From contig NZ_CP109479.1 in assembly GCF_036227485.1 (NCBI RefSeq), positions 5,518,001 through 5,582,000 on the forward strand: a stretch of DNA of 64,000 nt, written 5' to 3'. Source of the DNA: Streptomyces sp. NBC_01451. GTDB taxonomy: Bacteria > Actinomycetota > Actinomycetes > Streptomycetales > Streptomycetaceae. The notes below the pieces were generated by a model. The model ran no database searches. It saw nothing but the letters and a program-made list of their open reading frames with translations, and was not told the DNA's origin. Of this stretch, positions 10,201 through 16,994 are shown one piece after another (the stretch's first letter is position 1; each line of letters begins with the position of its first letter). The translations under genes and the position numbers were made by a program.

Positions 10201-11325
10201 GCGGCCACCCAGGCGGTGACCCAGCGCCGCACGACACCCTTCGGCCAGATCCGGGGCACCGCGGGAGCCATCCCCGGCCAGAAGGGCTTCGTCGGCGCGG
10301 TCAACGACCCGGGCTCCGGCCTGGTCCACATGGGCGCACGTCAGTACGACCCGGCCCTGGGACGGTTCCTCTCCGTCGACCCGGTGCTCGACCTGACCGA
10401 CCCCCAGCAGTTCAACGCCTACACCTACGGGCGCAACAACCCGATCGCCTTCCCCGACCCGACCGGCCTGTGGTGGGGCTGGTCCGACATCGGTCACGCG
10501 GCGCTCGACGTCGTGGGCCTGGTGCCGGTGTTCGGCGAGGCGGCCGACGTCATCAACGGCGCCTGGTACCTCGCCGAGGGCAACTACCTCGACGCGGGGC
10601 TGTCGTTCTCCTCGGCCATCCCGCTCGCCGGGTACGCGGCCACGGCGGCCAAGGGCGCGAAGTACGCGGACGAGGCGATCGACGCGGCCAGGGCCGTGGA
10701 CAAGACCGTCGACGCGGCGTCCGACGCCAAGGCGGCCACCAAGGCCGCCGACGAGGTCGTCCCGCCGCCGGCGCCCAAGCCGAAGGAGGCACCCAAGCCG
10801 GAGAAACCGGCGAAGGCCAAGGACGAAGCCGGTGACCGGGGTTCCGGAGCGTCGTCGAAGAAGACCACGCGCAAGGACGCCAACGACCAGCCCACGGTGG
10901 TCAAGGGACGCGACCAGAAGAACGTCGGCGTCAAGGACAAGGGCCCGGAAAGCGTGGAAACCGGCAAGCGCGCCGACGGCGACACGGTCTACGCCGGACA
11001 CGGCTATCACGGGCAGAACTCCCGCGACATGATGGTCCCGCAGGGAACCACCCTGCACTTCTACGTCCCGCACAACATGAAGTTGAACGACTCGGTGGGC
11101 AAGGCGGTCGAGCAGGGCGGTGCGGGTGCGCCCAGCCCGGTGGAGTCCTTCGGACCGGGCTCGATCCTGCCCGACTACATCATTGCCCCACCGACGAATC
11201 TCAACATCATGGGAGGGAGCAGGACGGTGACCGAGGCGACCAACATCAGCAAGGTGATCAGCCAGGGAATGGGCGACGTCCACATGGCGATCTGCCGTGA
11301 GTTCAACTCCCTGCACTTCGGCTGA
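4282..11325 (+). CDS. Secreted RHS/YD-repeat polymorphic-toxin-like protein with ricin lectin insert
   Basis: This 2347-residue protein has a Sec signal peptide (residues 1 to about 46), a beta-rich region beginning near 330 (PQLSLSYNSGS), and many YD repeats (for example YDALGRLTRV, YDNLGRTTKI) from about 1000 to 1950. A ricin-type beta-trefoil with three Q-x-W-like units is inserted at about 1769-1890. The RHS core signature (RQYDPALGRFLSVDP, then NNPIAFPDPTG) lies near 2015-2063. After it come a hydrophobic helix pair, a Pro/Lys-rich linker (about 2155-2195) and a unique 120-residue C-terminus starting near VYAGHGYHG. The RHS shell usually encapsulates a C-terminal toxin. The tip here resembles the putative adhesin/Stv-type module of polymorphic toxins by its GHG and PQGTTLHFY motifs, which is a recognition from memory. 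The ATG at 4282 was chosen because it begins the signal peptide and follows AGAGAGAGG. Confidence 0.88.
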   Translation: MRVRTGAPPTPPEPRRRLRTAGRAVAAGLVGVLGITLLQAPAWAEVDEQAREQRRPKTQTMESVPVAPILWDKSAVPSDDATKASRTATPEVVWPTAGTAVAQLPLATLRKQALTGRLTRSQASVEGAAGTLPVRVSAPASVRSGLVSARGAVRSEAARTLTSRVPGKVSVRVLDRASARRAGMDGPVLTLTRADSTTVAASAGKVAVEVDYKKFARAYGGDWASRLRLVQLPACALTNPSAANCAPGKALPTTNDAKSGTLTAEVTVPGASGASAVKGARATTAAAAVLAVSAGSSGPNGSFAATPLTPAGTWQMAGNSGSFSWQYPLRVPPAVAGPSPQLSLSYNSGSVDGRTSSTSGQTSWVGEGFDLSQGYIERSYRSCKDDGHDTEGEEKYDQCWHSDNATMSFGGRNGELVKKSGADSSKTLDGNPDMKLEGTWRLKTDDGTKIERWSGGFNSGDSKEFWLVTTTDGTRYYFGRNKRTADDGEGVQDSAWQTPVYGDDSGEPCHGDTFKESRCNQTWRWNLDYVLDTHDNSMTLYWEKETNRYGADRDDVSVSYDRGGYLKRIEYGERKGTDLTSEAPARVVFGVAERCKAAAADCEPGDLKEDTASSWPDVPFDQICKDEDSCEEQWSPSFFSRKRLTSVTTEVRKSGGGYAPVDTWTLDQSYPDTGDGSTASLWLQSITHTGKANGATSEALKTVFYGVKNDNRVYANTDGRLPMGKWRIRAIRSETGGVTSVTYKDTECKSGETRTPSNNTKLCFPSFWSEEGSIGEDEDWFHKYVVDTVAEDDATVPGVDKTTRYTYYGGAAWRYDDSEITKAKKKTWSQFRGFRTVRTVTGDSTTKQLSAESTFLRGMDGDRANEDGGTEDVWTTASDGTRVQDADRLQSYLLETRTYSSVPADTAADRAAKEVTGSVNTPWLSAATATEGSDKAQLTGTARVDTRTALDGSAVRRTAIVHDYDSYGMLKQSSDLGDIGADKANADTGDDSCTRYEYARNDAKTLLTLVKRVSTVAVNCDTTAALPADAISDVRTVYDALAYGAEPTQGEVTSSRRVTGYGTDGTPTLQTVSRTEYDVHGRVTAGYDTKDNKTVTSYTPATGGPVTGMKVTTPPAASGGTGQSTSSVVDPAFGLVTSTIDANSQRTDLAYDALGRLTRVWLPGHAKATDTPDTEYVYGIRADGPTYVTTKTLRANGNVTVAHALYDGLLRERQTQSPTPNTGRVLTLTEYDSRGLAIVQHGPFYNLNDPDTTLVDSSAAVGGTPPATETVYDGSGRATATLFKVAGTTKWRGDTTYHGDHTTTIPPPGSTPGTTWNDAQGRTTKLVEYESADTTGVARTTNYAYDKAGRLAQVTDTTGKNVWKWTYDLLGRKKTAVDPDKGTTSLTYDEFDQVRTTTDALGQTLTYSYDNLGRTTKIANGTTVLNSWVYDTVSPNGVGRLTSTSSFSGGNEYKSTVEAYDAGGRPTKTTVTVPAAETGLGGSYTTTAEYRTDGTPKSMTLPAAANLASEKISYGFNLAGQPLYSYGTTDYVRDTTYSNFGEPLQLTLGTSSSAKQTWITNFYEEGTRRLARTRLDRESVTTPDSDLNYVYDASGNVTRLADTPEGKTADIQCFQYDYLRRLTDAWTQTSSTCAEPTAGSTVGGPAPYWHEYAYDAAGNRTKETRNPVNPAAGGNSALRTTSTYTPNTAGTFPVHALRGTAVKTETLNSSGAVTATADTTESYGYDAAGNTVTRTKQATALSAAVDQVLRYNSQGRLASTSKVGEKGQVTGLAGKCVDVQGSVTTAGTPVQILTCGTSDAQNWELTRDGQLKALGVCAEPAGSAQSAAVQIQPCDTADPNQKWSVRDDGGLRHNASGRCLDIPSSATADGTDLKLLDCNGTAAQRWVFAKHTSYVYDASGSRLIRREYGKSTLYLGDTELTVDTKNTAVTTDDVKSAVRYYTFGGAPVAIRTSPTQVHWLGGGYNGTTEISVDAATQAVTQRRTTPFGQIRGTAGAIPGQKGFVGAVNDPGSGLVHMGARQYDPALGRFLSVDPVLDLTDPQQFNAYTYGRNNPIAFPDPTGLWWGWSDIGHAALDVVGLVPVFGEAADVINGAWYLAEGNYLDAGLSFSSAIPLAGYAATAAKGAKYADEAIDAARAVDKTVDAASDAKAATKAADEVVPPPAPKPKEAPKPEKPAKAKDEAGDRGSGASSKKTTRKDANDQPTVVKGRDQKNVGVKDKGPESVETGKRADGDTVYAGHGYHGQNSRDMMVPQGTTLHFYVPHNMKLNDSVGKAVEQGGAGAPSPVESFGPGSILPDYIIAPPTNLNIMGGSRTVTEATNISKVISQGMGDVHMAICREFNSLHFG

Positions 11326-11349
11326 CGACCGAGCGACCAGAACACGGGC

Positions 11350-11397
11350 GCGGCCGGTCACCTCCGGATCCACGGACATCCGGAGGTGACCGGCCGC
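11350..11397 (+). terminator. 20-bp perfect hairpin after the RHS gene
   Basis: A perfect 20-bp inverted repeat (11350-11369 with 11378-11397, 8-nt loop) follows the RHS stop codon. It lacks a T-run but is very stable, so it is likely a terminator or mRNA-end stabiliser between the RHS gene and the small gene at 11428. Confidence 0.7.
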
Positions 11398-11427
11398 CCC
11401 CCGTTCCAGAACGGACGAGAACCGAGA

Positions 11428-11847
11428 ATGCCGTACTACCCGGACTTCAGCCTCTACGACTACGACTACTACTCCCCGCCGGAGGGCAGCACCATCGGCT
11501 GGCTGATGAAAGGGCACGAGTACCAGCGGGGCGACGTGGAGATCGAGGACCTGGAGAACCTCGCGGACCTGGGATACCTGCTGGAGGAACAGAGCCGCGG
11601 TTACCACTACTGCACGTTCTGCGGAAAGGCGGAGCTCCAGTACGCGTGGTCCGAGCGATTCGACTCCAAGTACTCCCTGGGAAGCGCGGAGATCAGAGTG
11701 AGGTCGGCCGACGGGACGCTCTACATCGCGCCGAACCTGATCACCCACTACATCCTGGACCACGGCTACCTGCCGCCTGCCGAGTTCCTGGAAGCCGTCC
11801 GCGCGGACGTGCGACGACGCTGGCCCGAGGGGCCGGAACGACCGTGA
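11428..11847 (+). CDS. Small CxxC protein, DUF7919-like; candidate immunity protein
   Basis: This 139-residue cytoplasmic protein starts MPYYPDFSLYDYDYY. It contains a CTFCGK knuckle near residue 61, the segment EIRVRSADGTLYIAPNLITH, and a following H-x-x-x-D-H-G-Y. This pattern resembles the DUF7919 family as I recall it, and the CxxC plus histidines could bind zinc. Its place directly after an RHS toxin-like gene is the classic position of an immunity gene, but that role is inferred from position only. ATG 11428 follows a GGACGAGAACCGAG ribosome binding site; an earlier in-frame start at 11386 lies inside the hairpin and is unlikely. Confidence 0.75.
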   Translation: MPYYPDFSLYDYDYYSPPEGSTIGWLMKGHEYQRGDVEIEDLENLADLGYLLEEQSRGYHYCTFCGKAELQYAWSERFDSKYSLGSAEIRVRSADGTLYIAPNLITHYILDHGYLPPAEFLEAVRADVRRRWPEGPERP

Positions 11848-12510
11848 TCGCGTACTCGCCGTCCTGGTGCGCGAACACCGTCCTCGGGCCTGTTGGGCCG
11901 GGCACCGCATGACGACGTCGGACGCCGCCATGAACTCCGGCACCCGGGCGAGGGCCTGAGTCCCGCCGGACGGCACCACCCTCGCGGGCCGGCATGACCT
12001 TGCGGGGGCGCCGGCTCCCCTCGCCGAAGGGCTCTTTCGGTCCGCGGTCGGCGTTCGCGGACATCGAGTCGTGGTTCGTCCAGGCGCTCGCGCTCGTCGA
12101 GTCGGACGATCACGAGCAGCTCTGCGACGTGTACGAACACACCGCCCCGCATCCTGGCCCTGCTGCCCCCGCCACGCCTCGTTGCTGGTTCCCTTTCGCA
12201 CATTCGGTGTGCCTGATCCCGGCTCCGCCGGAGCGGCGCCCTCTTCGGCGAATCGAAAGGCGCCGAAGTTCCACCCAAGATCGACAGGAACAAAACCTTC
12301 CACATCCCGTCGAAATCGGACCACTTCCGCTCTACAACCCTTGATCTGACCCAGAAGTCTCTGTGCGTGAACCGTGAGGTTCTACGGTGTTCGCGGGTTT
12401 GCCGTGACTGTTGCCGGGCAAGCGTCCGCCGTTCCGCCGCCGACTGCTGCGCCGCTGTTCCGGAGGCGCGGGCGGTCGTAGGCGGGCGGGCTTTCCGATG
12501 GGGGAATCAG
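11848..12510 (+). pseudogene. Intergenic stretch with decayed coding fragments
   Basis: No intact gene is supported here. Two short segments show strong Streptomyces third-position GC bias without a complete frame. Near 12029-12150, a frame reads FADIESWFVQALALVESDDH and then degenerates. Near 12241-12345, a different frame reads GALFGESKGAEVPPKID followed by NKTFHIPSKSDHF. They look like remnants of one or two small genes, possibly old toxin or immunity cassettes given the RHS neighbour. The family could not be named. Confidence 0.35.
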
Positions 12511-13803
12511 GTGTCGATGCAGGGCGCGGACAGTGGGCCGCCGGCGCGCGGGCGGGTCGTGGGCGGGACGCGGAAAGGGGGCCCGCAGGCGATCCCGTCA
12601 CCGCGACAGCCCCTCCCGCTCGCCACGGCCGAGCAGTCGCGCGGGCCCACCGGGGCGACGACCAGCAAGCCCGGCAGGACGACGGAAAAGCCCGCCCGGA
12701 CCACGGCGAAGCACGCCGCCCTCCCGGGGCGCGGCGACCGTCGGCTCTACGCCATCGACGGGCTCCGTCTGCTCGCCGCGCTCGTCGTGGCCTTCCACCA
12801 CTACGCCGGAACCTGGAGGGTGGACCGGCCGGGCAACGCGATCTGGGGCAGGCCGGTGTCCGACATCATGCCGACCTGGTTCCGGTTCTCCGCGTACGGC
12901 TGGATCGGCGTCGAAGTCTTCTTCGTGATCAGCGGGTTCGTGATCTGCATGTCGTGCTGGGGGCGCACCCCGCGCCAGTTCTTCACCTCCCGCGTGATCC
13001 GGCTCTACCCGGCCTACTGGTTCGCCATCCTCTTCACCTCGGCCGCCCTGATCGCCATGCCCGGTGTGTGGCAGCGGCACCGGGCGCGTGACGTCCTGCT
13101 CAACTTCACGATGCTGCAGTCCGGTTCGTTCGTCTCGAACGTCGACAGCGTGTACTGGACCCTCTGGTCGGAGCTGCGCTTCTACCTGCTCTTCATGGCC
13201 GTCGTCGTGGCCGGGCTGACGTACCGCAGGGTCGTGGTGTTCTGCTGCCTGTGGGGCGCCGCCGCGATGATCGCGCCGGCCGCGGGATTCCGCCCGGCGA
13301 CGCTGATCATCAACCCCGAGGGTGCCTGGTACTTCATCGCGGGCCTCGCCCTCTACCTCATGTACCGCTTCGGCCAGGACCTGCTGCTCTGGGGCATCCT
13401 CGGCATGTCCTGGCTGATGGGACAGCGGGAACTCGGGCACCGCATCGACACGGTCGAACGGGTCTCCAGCTGGCGCGGCAGCGTGCTGATCTTCACCGTG
13501 TTCCTGCTCGTCATGGTCGCCGTCTCGCTCGGCCACACCGACCGCATCCGCTGGAAGTGGCTGGTCACGGCAGGTGCGTTGACGTACCCCTTCTATCTGA
13601 CGCACTACCTCGTCGGTACGACGGTCATCAACCGCCTGCACGACGCCATGGACCCCCGGCTCCTGGTCGTGTCCGTGATCGCCGGCTTCCTCGTACTGAG
13701 CTGGCTGGTGCACAAGTTCGTGGAAGCGCCCCTCGCGCGGCTGCTGAAGCGGGGCCTGGACACGTCGTTCGCGCGGCTGCGCAACGCCTCGTCCATGTCC
13801 TGA
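12511..13803 (+). CDS. Acyltransferase 3 family membrane protein
   Basis: This 430-residue protein begins with a Lys/Arg/Thr-rich cytoplasmic stretch of about 70 residues. It continues with the acyltransferase-3 signature RLYAIDGLRLLAALVVAFHH, which holds the catalytic-type histidine pair, and about ten transmembrane helices (for example GWIGVEVFFVISGFVICM and YWFAILFTSAALIAMP). The family O-acylates sugars or lipids at the membrane, for example cell-wall polymers or antibiotics; the substrate is unknown. The frame is open upstream to 12211. GTG 12511 was chosen because GGGGA at about 12501 lies at suitable distance; ATG 12517 is an alternative. The gene is monocistronic, ending at a strong terminator. 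Confidence 0.85.
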   Translation: MSMQGADSGPPARGRVVGGTRKGGPQAIPSPRQPLPLATAEQSRGPTGATTSKPGRTTEKPARTTAKHAALPGRGDRRLYAIDGLRLLAALVVAFHHYAGTWRVDRPGNAIWGRPVSDIMPTWFRFSAYGWIGVEVFFVISGFVICMSCWGRTPRQFFTSRVIRLYPAYWFAILFTSAALIAMPGVWQRHRARDVLLNFTMLQSGSFVSNVDSVYWTLWSELRFYLLFMAVVVAGLTYRRVVVFCCLWGAAAMIAPAAGFRPATLIINPEGAWYFIAGLALYLMYRFGQDLLLWGILGMSWLMGQRELGHRIDTVERVSSWRGSVLIFTVFLLVMVAVSLGHTDRIRWKWLVTAGALTYPFYLTHYLVGTTVINRLHDAMDPRLLVVSVIAGFLVLSWLVHKFVEAPLARLLKRGLDTSFARLRNASSMS

Positions 13804-13827
13804 CCGGCCGGCCGCTCCCACTGCCGG

Positions 13828-13857
13828 AACCCCGGGCCACCCTCCTGGCTCGGGGTT
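13828..13857 (+). terminator. Terminator after the acyltransferase gene
   Basis: An 11-bp stem with one G-T wobble (AACCCCGGGCC at 13828-13838 with 13847-13857, 8-nt loop) ends in TTT and starts 25 bp after the stop codon. Confidence 0.75.
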
Positions 13858-13983
13858 TCCTTCTTCCGCCGGACGGTTCAACCAGGTCGACCTGTTGCAT
13901 CTGCTCCATCTGTTCAATCTGCATGCGCATCAAGGGCGTTGACCCGCTCCGGGCACACCAGCAGAATGAGCCCCCGCGCGTCT

Positions 13984-13999
13984 TTGAGAGCGCTCTCAA
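13984..13999. promoter_or_regulatory. LacI-family operator-like palindrome
   Basis: TTGAGAGCGCTCTCAA is a perfect 16-bp palindrome with a central CG step. The GAGAGCGCTCTC core is the form bound by LacI-family sugar repressors in Streptomyces (compare CebR sites). It ends 17 bp before the ATG of the Tat-exported hydrolase-like gene, so a bound repressor would block that gene. No LacI gene is present in the window. Confidence 0.75.
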
Positions 14000-14016
14000 T
14001 CCAGCAGAGGAGACCC

Positions 14017-15462
14017 ATGAACGGCAGGTCCGACAGAGAAGGCGCACCAGGCGTACCCGACGTACCCGGCGCGCCGGGCCCCGCGCTCAGCCGCCGCACG
14101 CTCATCGGGGCCGCCGGCCTCGGTGCCGCAGCGCTCACCGCGGCGGGCTCGGGAATCGCGGGCGCCGCCGGCTCATCGACCGGCTACGGGACCTCCGCCC
14201 AGCGCCGCGCCCACTCCTTCCTGGCCGCCGCCATGGACGCCTACCCCGATCACGGCGAGGTCCGCCTCACCCAGAGCTACACGGACCAGGCGGGCCTGTT
14301 CAGCACGGCGTTCACCTACGACAACGCCCTCGTGATCCTCGCCCACCTCGCCGCACGCACCGAGACGGGCCGCCGTCGGGCCGTCGCCCTCGGGGACGCC
14401 CTGCTGTACGCGCAGGCGCACGACCCGGTGTACGACGACGGCAGGCTCCGGCAGGCCTACAACGTCGGACCGTACGTCTTCTACGACGGGGTCGCCCAGC
14501 CCGACGGGTTCGTGCGGGCCGACGGCACCGCCAACGTCGGCACCCAGTTCGGGTTCACCGGTACCGCCGTGGGAGACATGGCCTGGGCCGGTATCGCGCT
14601 CGCCGCGCTGGCCCGCCGGACCGGGAAGCGCCGCTTCCTCGACGGTGCCGTGCGGATCGGCACCTGGATCGAGGTGAACGCCAGTACCCAACAGCCCCTC
14701 GGCGGCTACAAGTTCGGGGTCGACGGCGCGAACGCGAAACTGCCGTTCAGCTCGACCGAGCACAACACCGACCTGGTCGGCCTCTTCGGACAGCTCGCCC
14801 TGCTCACCGGGGACCCGGTGTGGCGCCAACGGCGGTCGAGGGCGCGGGCGTTCGTCGAGAAGATGTGGGAGTCGACCGCAGGAACCGGCACCGGATTCTT
14901 CTACACGGGCACCAATGACGGAGTGACCGTCAACAGGTCCCCGATCCCCGAGGACACCCAGACCTGGACCCACCTCGCCCTCAACTCCCGTCGCTACTCC
15001 GGTTCGTTGGACTGGGCCGCCACCGAACTGGCCGTCCTGGACCGGGCGGACCGCACCAACAGCACGGTGCCCGCCGGGCAGTCGTACGAGGGAGTCACCT
15101 TCAGCTCCGCGAGCCTGGTGGCCGACGAGGACACCCCCATCGCCGCGTTCCAGCCCAAGCCGGACCGCAACGGCGTCTGGTTCGAGGGGACCGCGCACCT
15201 CGCCCTCGCCCTCCGGGACCGCGCCGGGCACGGCGACGAGGCGCGCGCCCACCGGCTGATCGCCTCCATCGAGCGGGCCCAGGAACTCCTCGGCACCGGC
15301 CAGACCATCGGCGGCCTGGCCGTGCCCGAGCGCGCCGGGGTCGTCTCGGCGAGCAGTCCCCTCGACACCGGATTCGGCTTCGGCTACTACCCGTACCGCC
15401 ACACGGGCGCGACCGCCTGGTACCTGCTGGCGGCGGCCCGTGCGAACCCCCTGCGCGCCTGA
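14017..15462 (+). CDS. Tat-exported six-hairpin-type glycosidase-like protein
   Basis: This 481-residue protein carries a twin-arginine signal (SRRTLIGAAGLGAAAL, residues about 26-41). The mature part has repeated helical hairpins with aromatic and acidic loops (FTYDNALVILAHLAAR, GWIEVNAS-like and GVWFEGTAHLALALRD segments), as in (alpha/alpha)6-barrel glycoside hydrolases and lyases. No family or catalytic pair can be assigned with confidence. The LacI-type palindrome just upstream supports regulation by a sugar, so extracellular polysaccharide breakdown is a reasonable inference. ATG 14017 follows GAGGAG. It converges on the gene ending at 15478 with a 15-bp gap. Confidence 0.78.
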   Translation: MNGRSDREGAPGVPDVPGAPGPALSRRTLIGAAGLGAAALTAAGSGIAGAAGSSTGYGTSAQRRAHSFLAAAMDAYPDHGEVRLTQSYTDQAGLFSTAFTYDNALVILAHLAARTETGRRRAVALGDALLYAQAHDPVYDDGRLRQAYNVGPYVFYDGVAQPDGFVRADGTANVGTQFGFTGTAVGDMAWAGIALAALARRTGKRRFLDGAVRIGTWIEVNASTQQPLGGYKFGVDGANAKLPFSSTEHNTDLVGLFGQLALLTGDPVWRQRRSRARAFVEKMWESTAGTGTGFFYTGTNDGVTVNRSPIPEDTQTWTHLALNSRRYSGSLDWAATELAVLDRADRTNSTVPAGQSYEGVTFSSASLVADEDTPIAAFQPKPDRNGVWFEGTAHLALALRDRAGHGDEARAHRLIASIERAQELLGTGQTIGGLAVPERAGVVSASSPLDTGFGFGYYPYRHTGATAWYLLAAARANPLRA

Positions 15463-15477
15463 CGCCCCCGGGACGTC

Positions 15478-16971
15478 CTATGTGAACGCGCCCTGGAACA
15501 AAGGAGTTTCGCCCCGCGCCGCCCCTCGCATCCGCAGCGCGTAACTCACCAGGGCGTGGTTCAGCATGTACAGCCGGTGCTCCTCCTGGCCGCCTTCCGA
15601 CAACCGGTCGACGACCCAGGCCAGGGGAGCGGCACCGCCGTACGCCTCCCGGGGCTCGAAGAGGAGATCCGAGGCACCGATCTCCGCCAGCACGTTCAGC
15701 GTGTACGCGAACGGGTACGGGCGGTTGACCCGGTCGTCGTCCGTGCGGTCGAGGTCGGGGAAGCCGTCCACCAGGCGGTTCAGCGTGCCCGGACCGATCA
15801 GGTCCATACGGCCCGTCAGCATCGCCGTCTGGATGATGTACGCGTACGAGATGCCGTTGAGGAAGTAGTTCGCCCCGGGATCGATGTGCTCCCACTGGCC
15901 CACGATGTCCTCGACCAGGGCGTCCAGGTCCGGGACCTGCTCGTCCAGACGGCCGAGGTTGTGCAGGGCGACGATGTAGTAGAGGCCCATGTGGGTGCGC
16001 TCGACCGGGGTGATCCGGGCCAGCAGCTCCTTCGCCTGCGCCAGCCGGTCCCGGCCGTACGTCAGGTACTCCTCCGAACGGCCGGTCAGGGCAATGGCGT
16101 TGAGCATGGTCAGGAGCGGATAGATCTCCGTGAAGCTCTCCGACATGGGCTGCGGGAACGCCGGCGGCAGGTTCAGCTCGTCCGCCCTGTCGAGGTGGTC
16201 GAGCACCTCCTCGATGTGATCCCGGCCGCCGTCGCGAATGAGTCGCCCGTGCCCGAGCAGCGCCACCACCGACAGCAGCATCGCCCCGCCGCGCCCCCGG
16301 AAGAAGGGTGCCGGGATCTGCTCCAGCAGTTCCAGCGCCTCCCGGACGTGGTTGCGCCGCCCGATCACCAGCCGGTCCCCGAGCCCGAGTTGGCCGATGG
16401 CGAGAAACACGGCGGTGGACGCGGACAGCTTCTCGTAGTGGCCGTGCCGGCCGGCGTTCTCGTCCTTGATCCGGTCCGGCTCGATCGTGTCGACGACGGC
16501 CAGCATCTCCGCCGGAAAGTCGATGCCCGCCGCCGAGTTGACCAACAGGCTTCTGTCCAGGCCGAGTTTGGCGACGGCGTCCATCAGGATGCAGCCGGCC
16601 ATGATCCGGAAGTACGGGTTCTCCTCCGCCCGAACGGCGTCGAGAACCGGACCCAGCCGCTCTTCGAGGTCGGCGCGGCGCAGCGGGCGGTCCGGATCCA
16701 CGACGTCCAGGACGAGGTCCGCGAGCAGCCGCGAGAACCGGGTGTACGCGCCGCGCTCGACGCCCTTCGCGGCCAGCAGCCCGAACGCCTGCCGGATCCG
16801 GGCGGCGCCCTGGGGGTCGTACGGGATCGGGTACTGGCCGAGACCTATTCCGCGCACCATCCGGCTCCACGGGGTGGCCATCACGCGTGTCTCGTTCGAC
16901 AGGTGGCGCAGGCCGTGCACGGGAACGGCGAACGGGGACGGGGGAGTTGGTGCCAGGGGAGAGGTCGTCAT
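15478..16971 (-). CDS. Uncharacterised all-helical protein, partner of the acyltransferase-kinase
   Basis: This 497-residue protein is soluble, with no signal peptide, no membrane segments and no recognised nucleotide or metal site. After a Pro-rich start (SPLAPTPPSPF) it is built from repeating amphipathic helices with conserved-looking patches (LRHLSNETRVMATPWSRM, GLYYIVALHNLGRL, NYFLNGISYAYIIQ), suggesting an alpha/alpha toroid or TPR-like solenoid. I do not recognise the family. It lies 23 bp downstream of the large acyltransferase-kinase gene on the same strand, so the two are almost certainly co-transcribed and may act on one product. ATG 16971 follows AGGAGG; an in-frame extension to 17088 would overlap the upstream gene. 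Confidence 0.8.
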   Translation of the reverse strand: MTTSPLAPTPPSPFAVPVHGLRHLSNETRVMATPWSRMVRGIGLGQYPIPYDPQGAARIRQAFGLLAAKGVERGAYTRFSRLLADLVLDVVDPDRPLRRADLEERLGPVLDAVRAEENPYFRIMAGCILMDAVAKLGLDRSLLVNSAAGIDFPAEMLAVVDTIEPDRIKDENAGRHGHYEKLSASTAVFLAIGQLGLGDRLVIGRRNHVREALELLEQIPAPFFRGRGGAMLLSVVALLGHGRLIRDGGRDHIEEVLDHLDRADELNLPPAFPQPMSESFTEIYPLLTMLNAIALTGRSEEYLTYGRDRLAQAKELLARITPVERTHMGLYYIVALHNLGRLDEQVPDLDALVEDIVGQWEHIDPGANYFLNGISYAYIIQTAMLTGRMDLIGPGTLNRLVDGFPDLDRTDDDRVNRPYPFAYTLNVLAEIGASDLLFEPREAYGGAAPLAWVVDRLSEGGQEEHRLYMLNHALVSYALRMRGAARGETPLFQGAFT

Positions 16972-16994
16972 GAGAGGTGCCTCCTGTCGGTCGG

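Noticed and set aside
8581..12324. A 1247-codon minus-strand frame
   Set aside because: It is antisense to the RHS gene for most of its length. Only the decayed segment near 11848-12366 shows independent coding bias.
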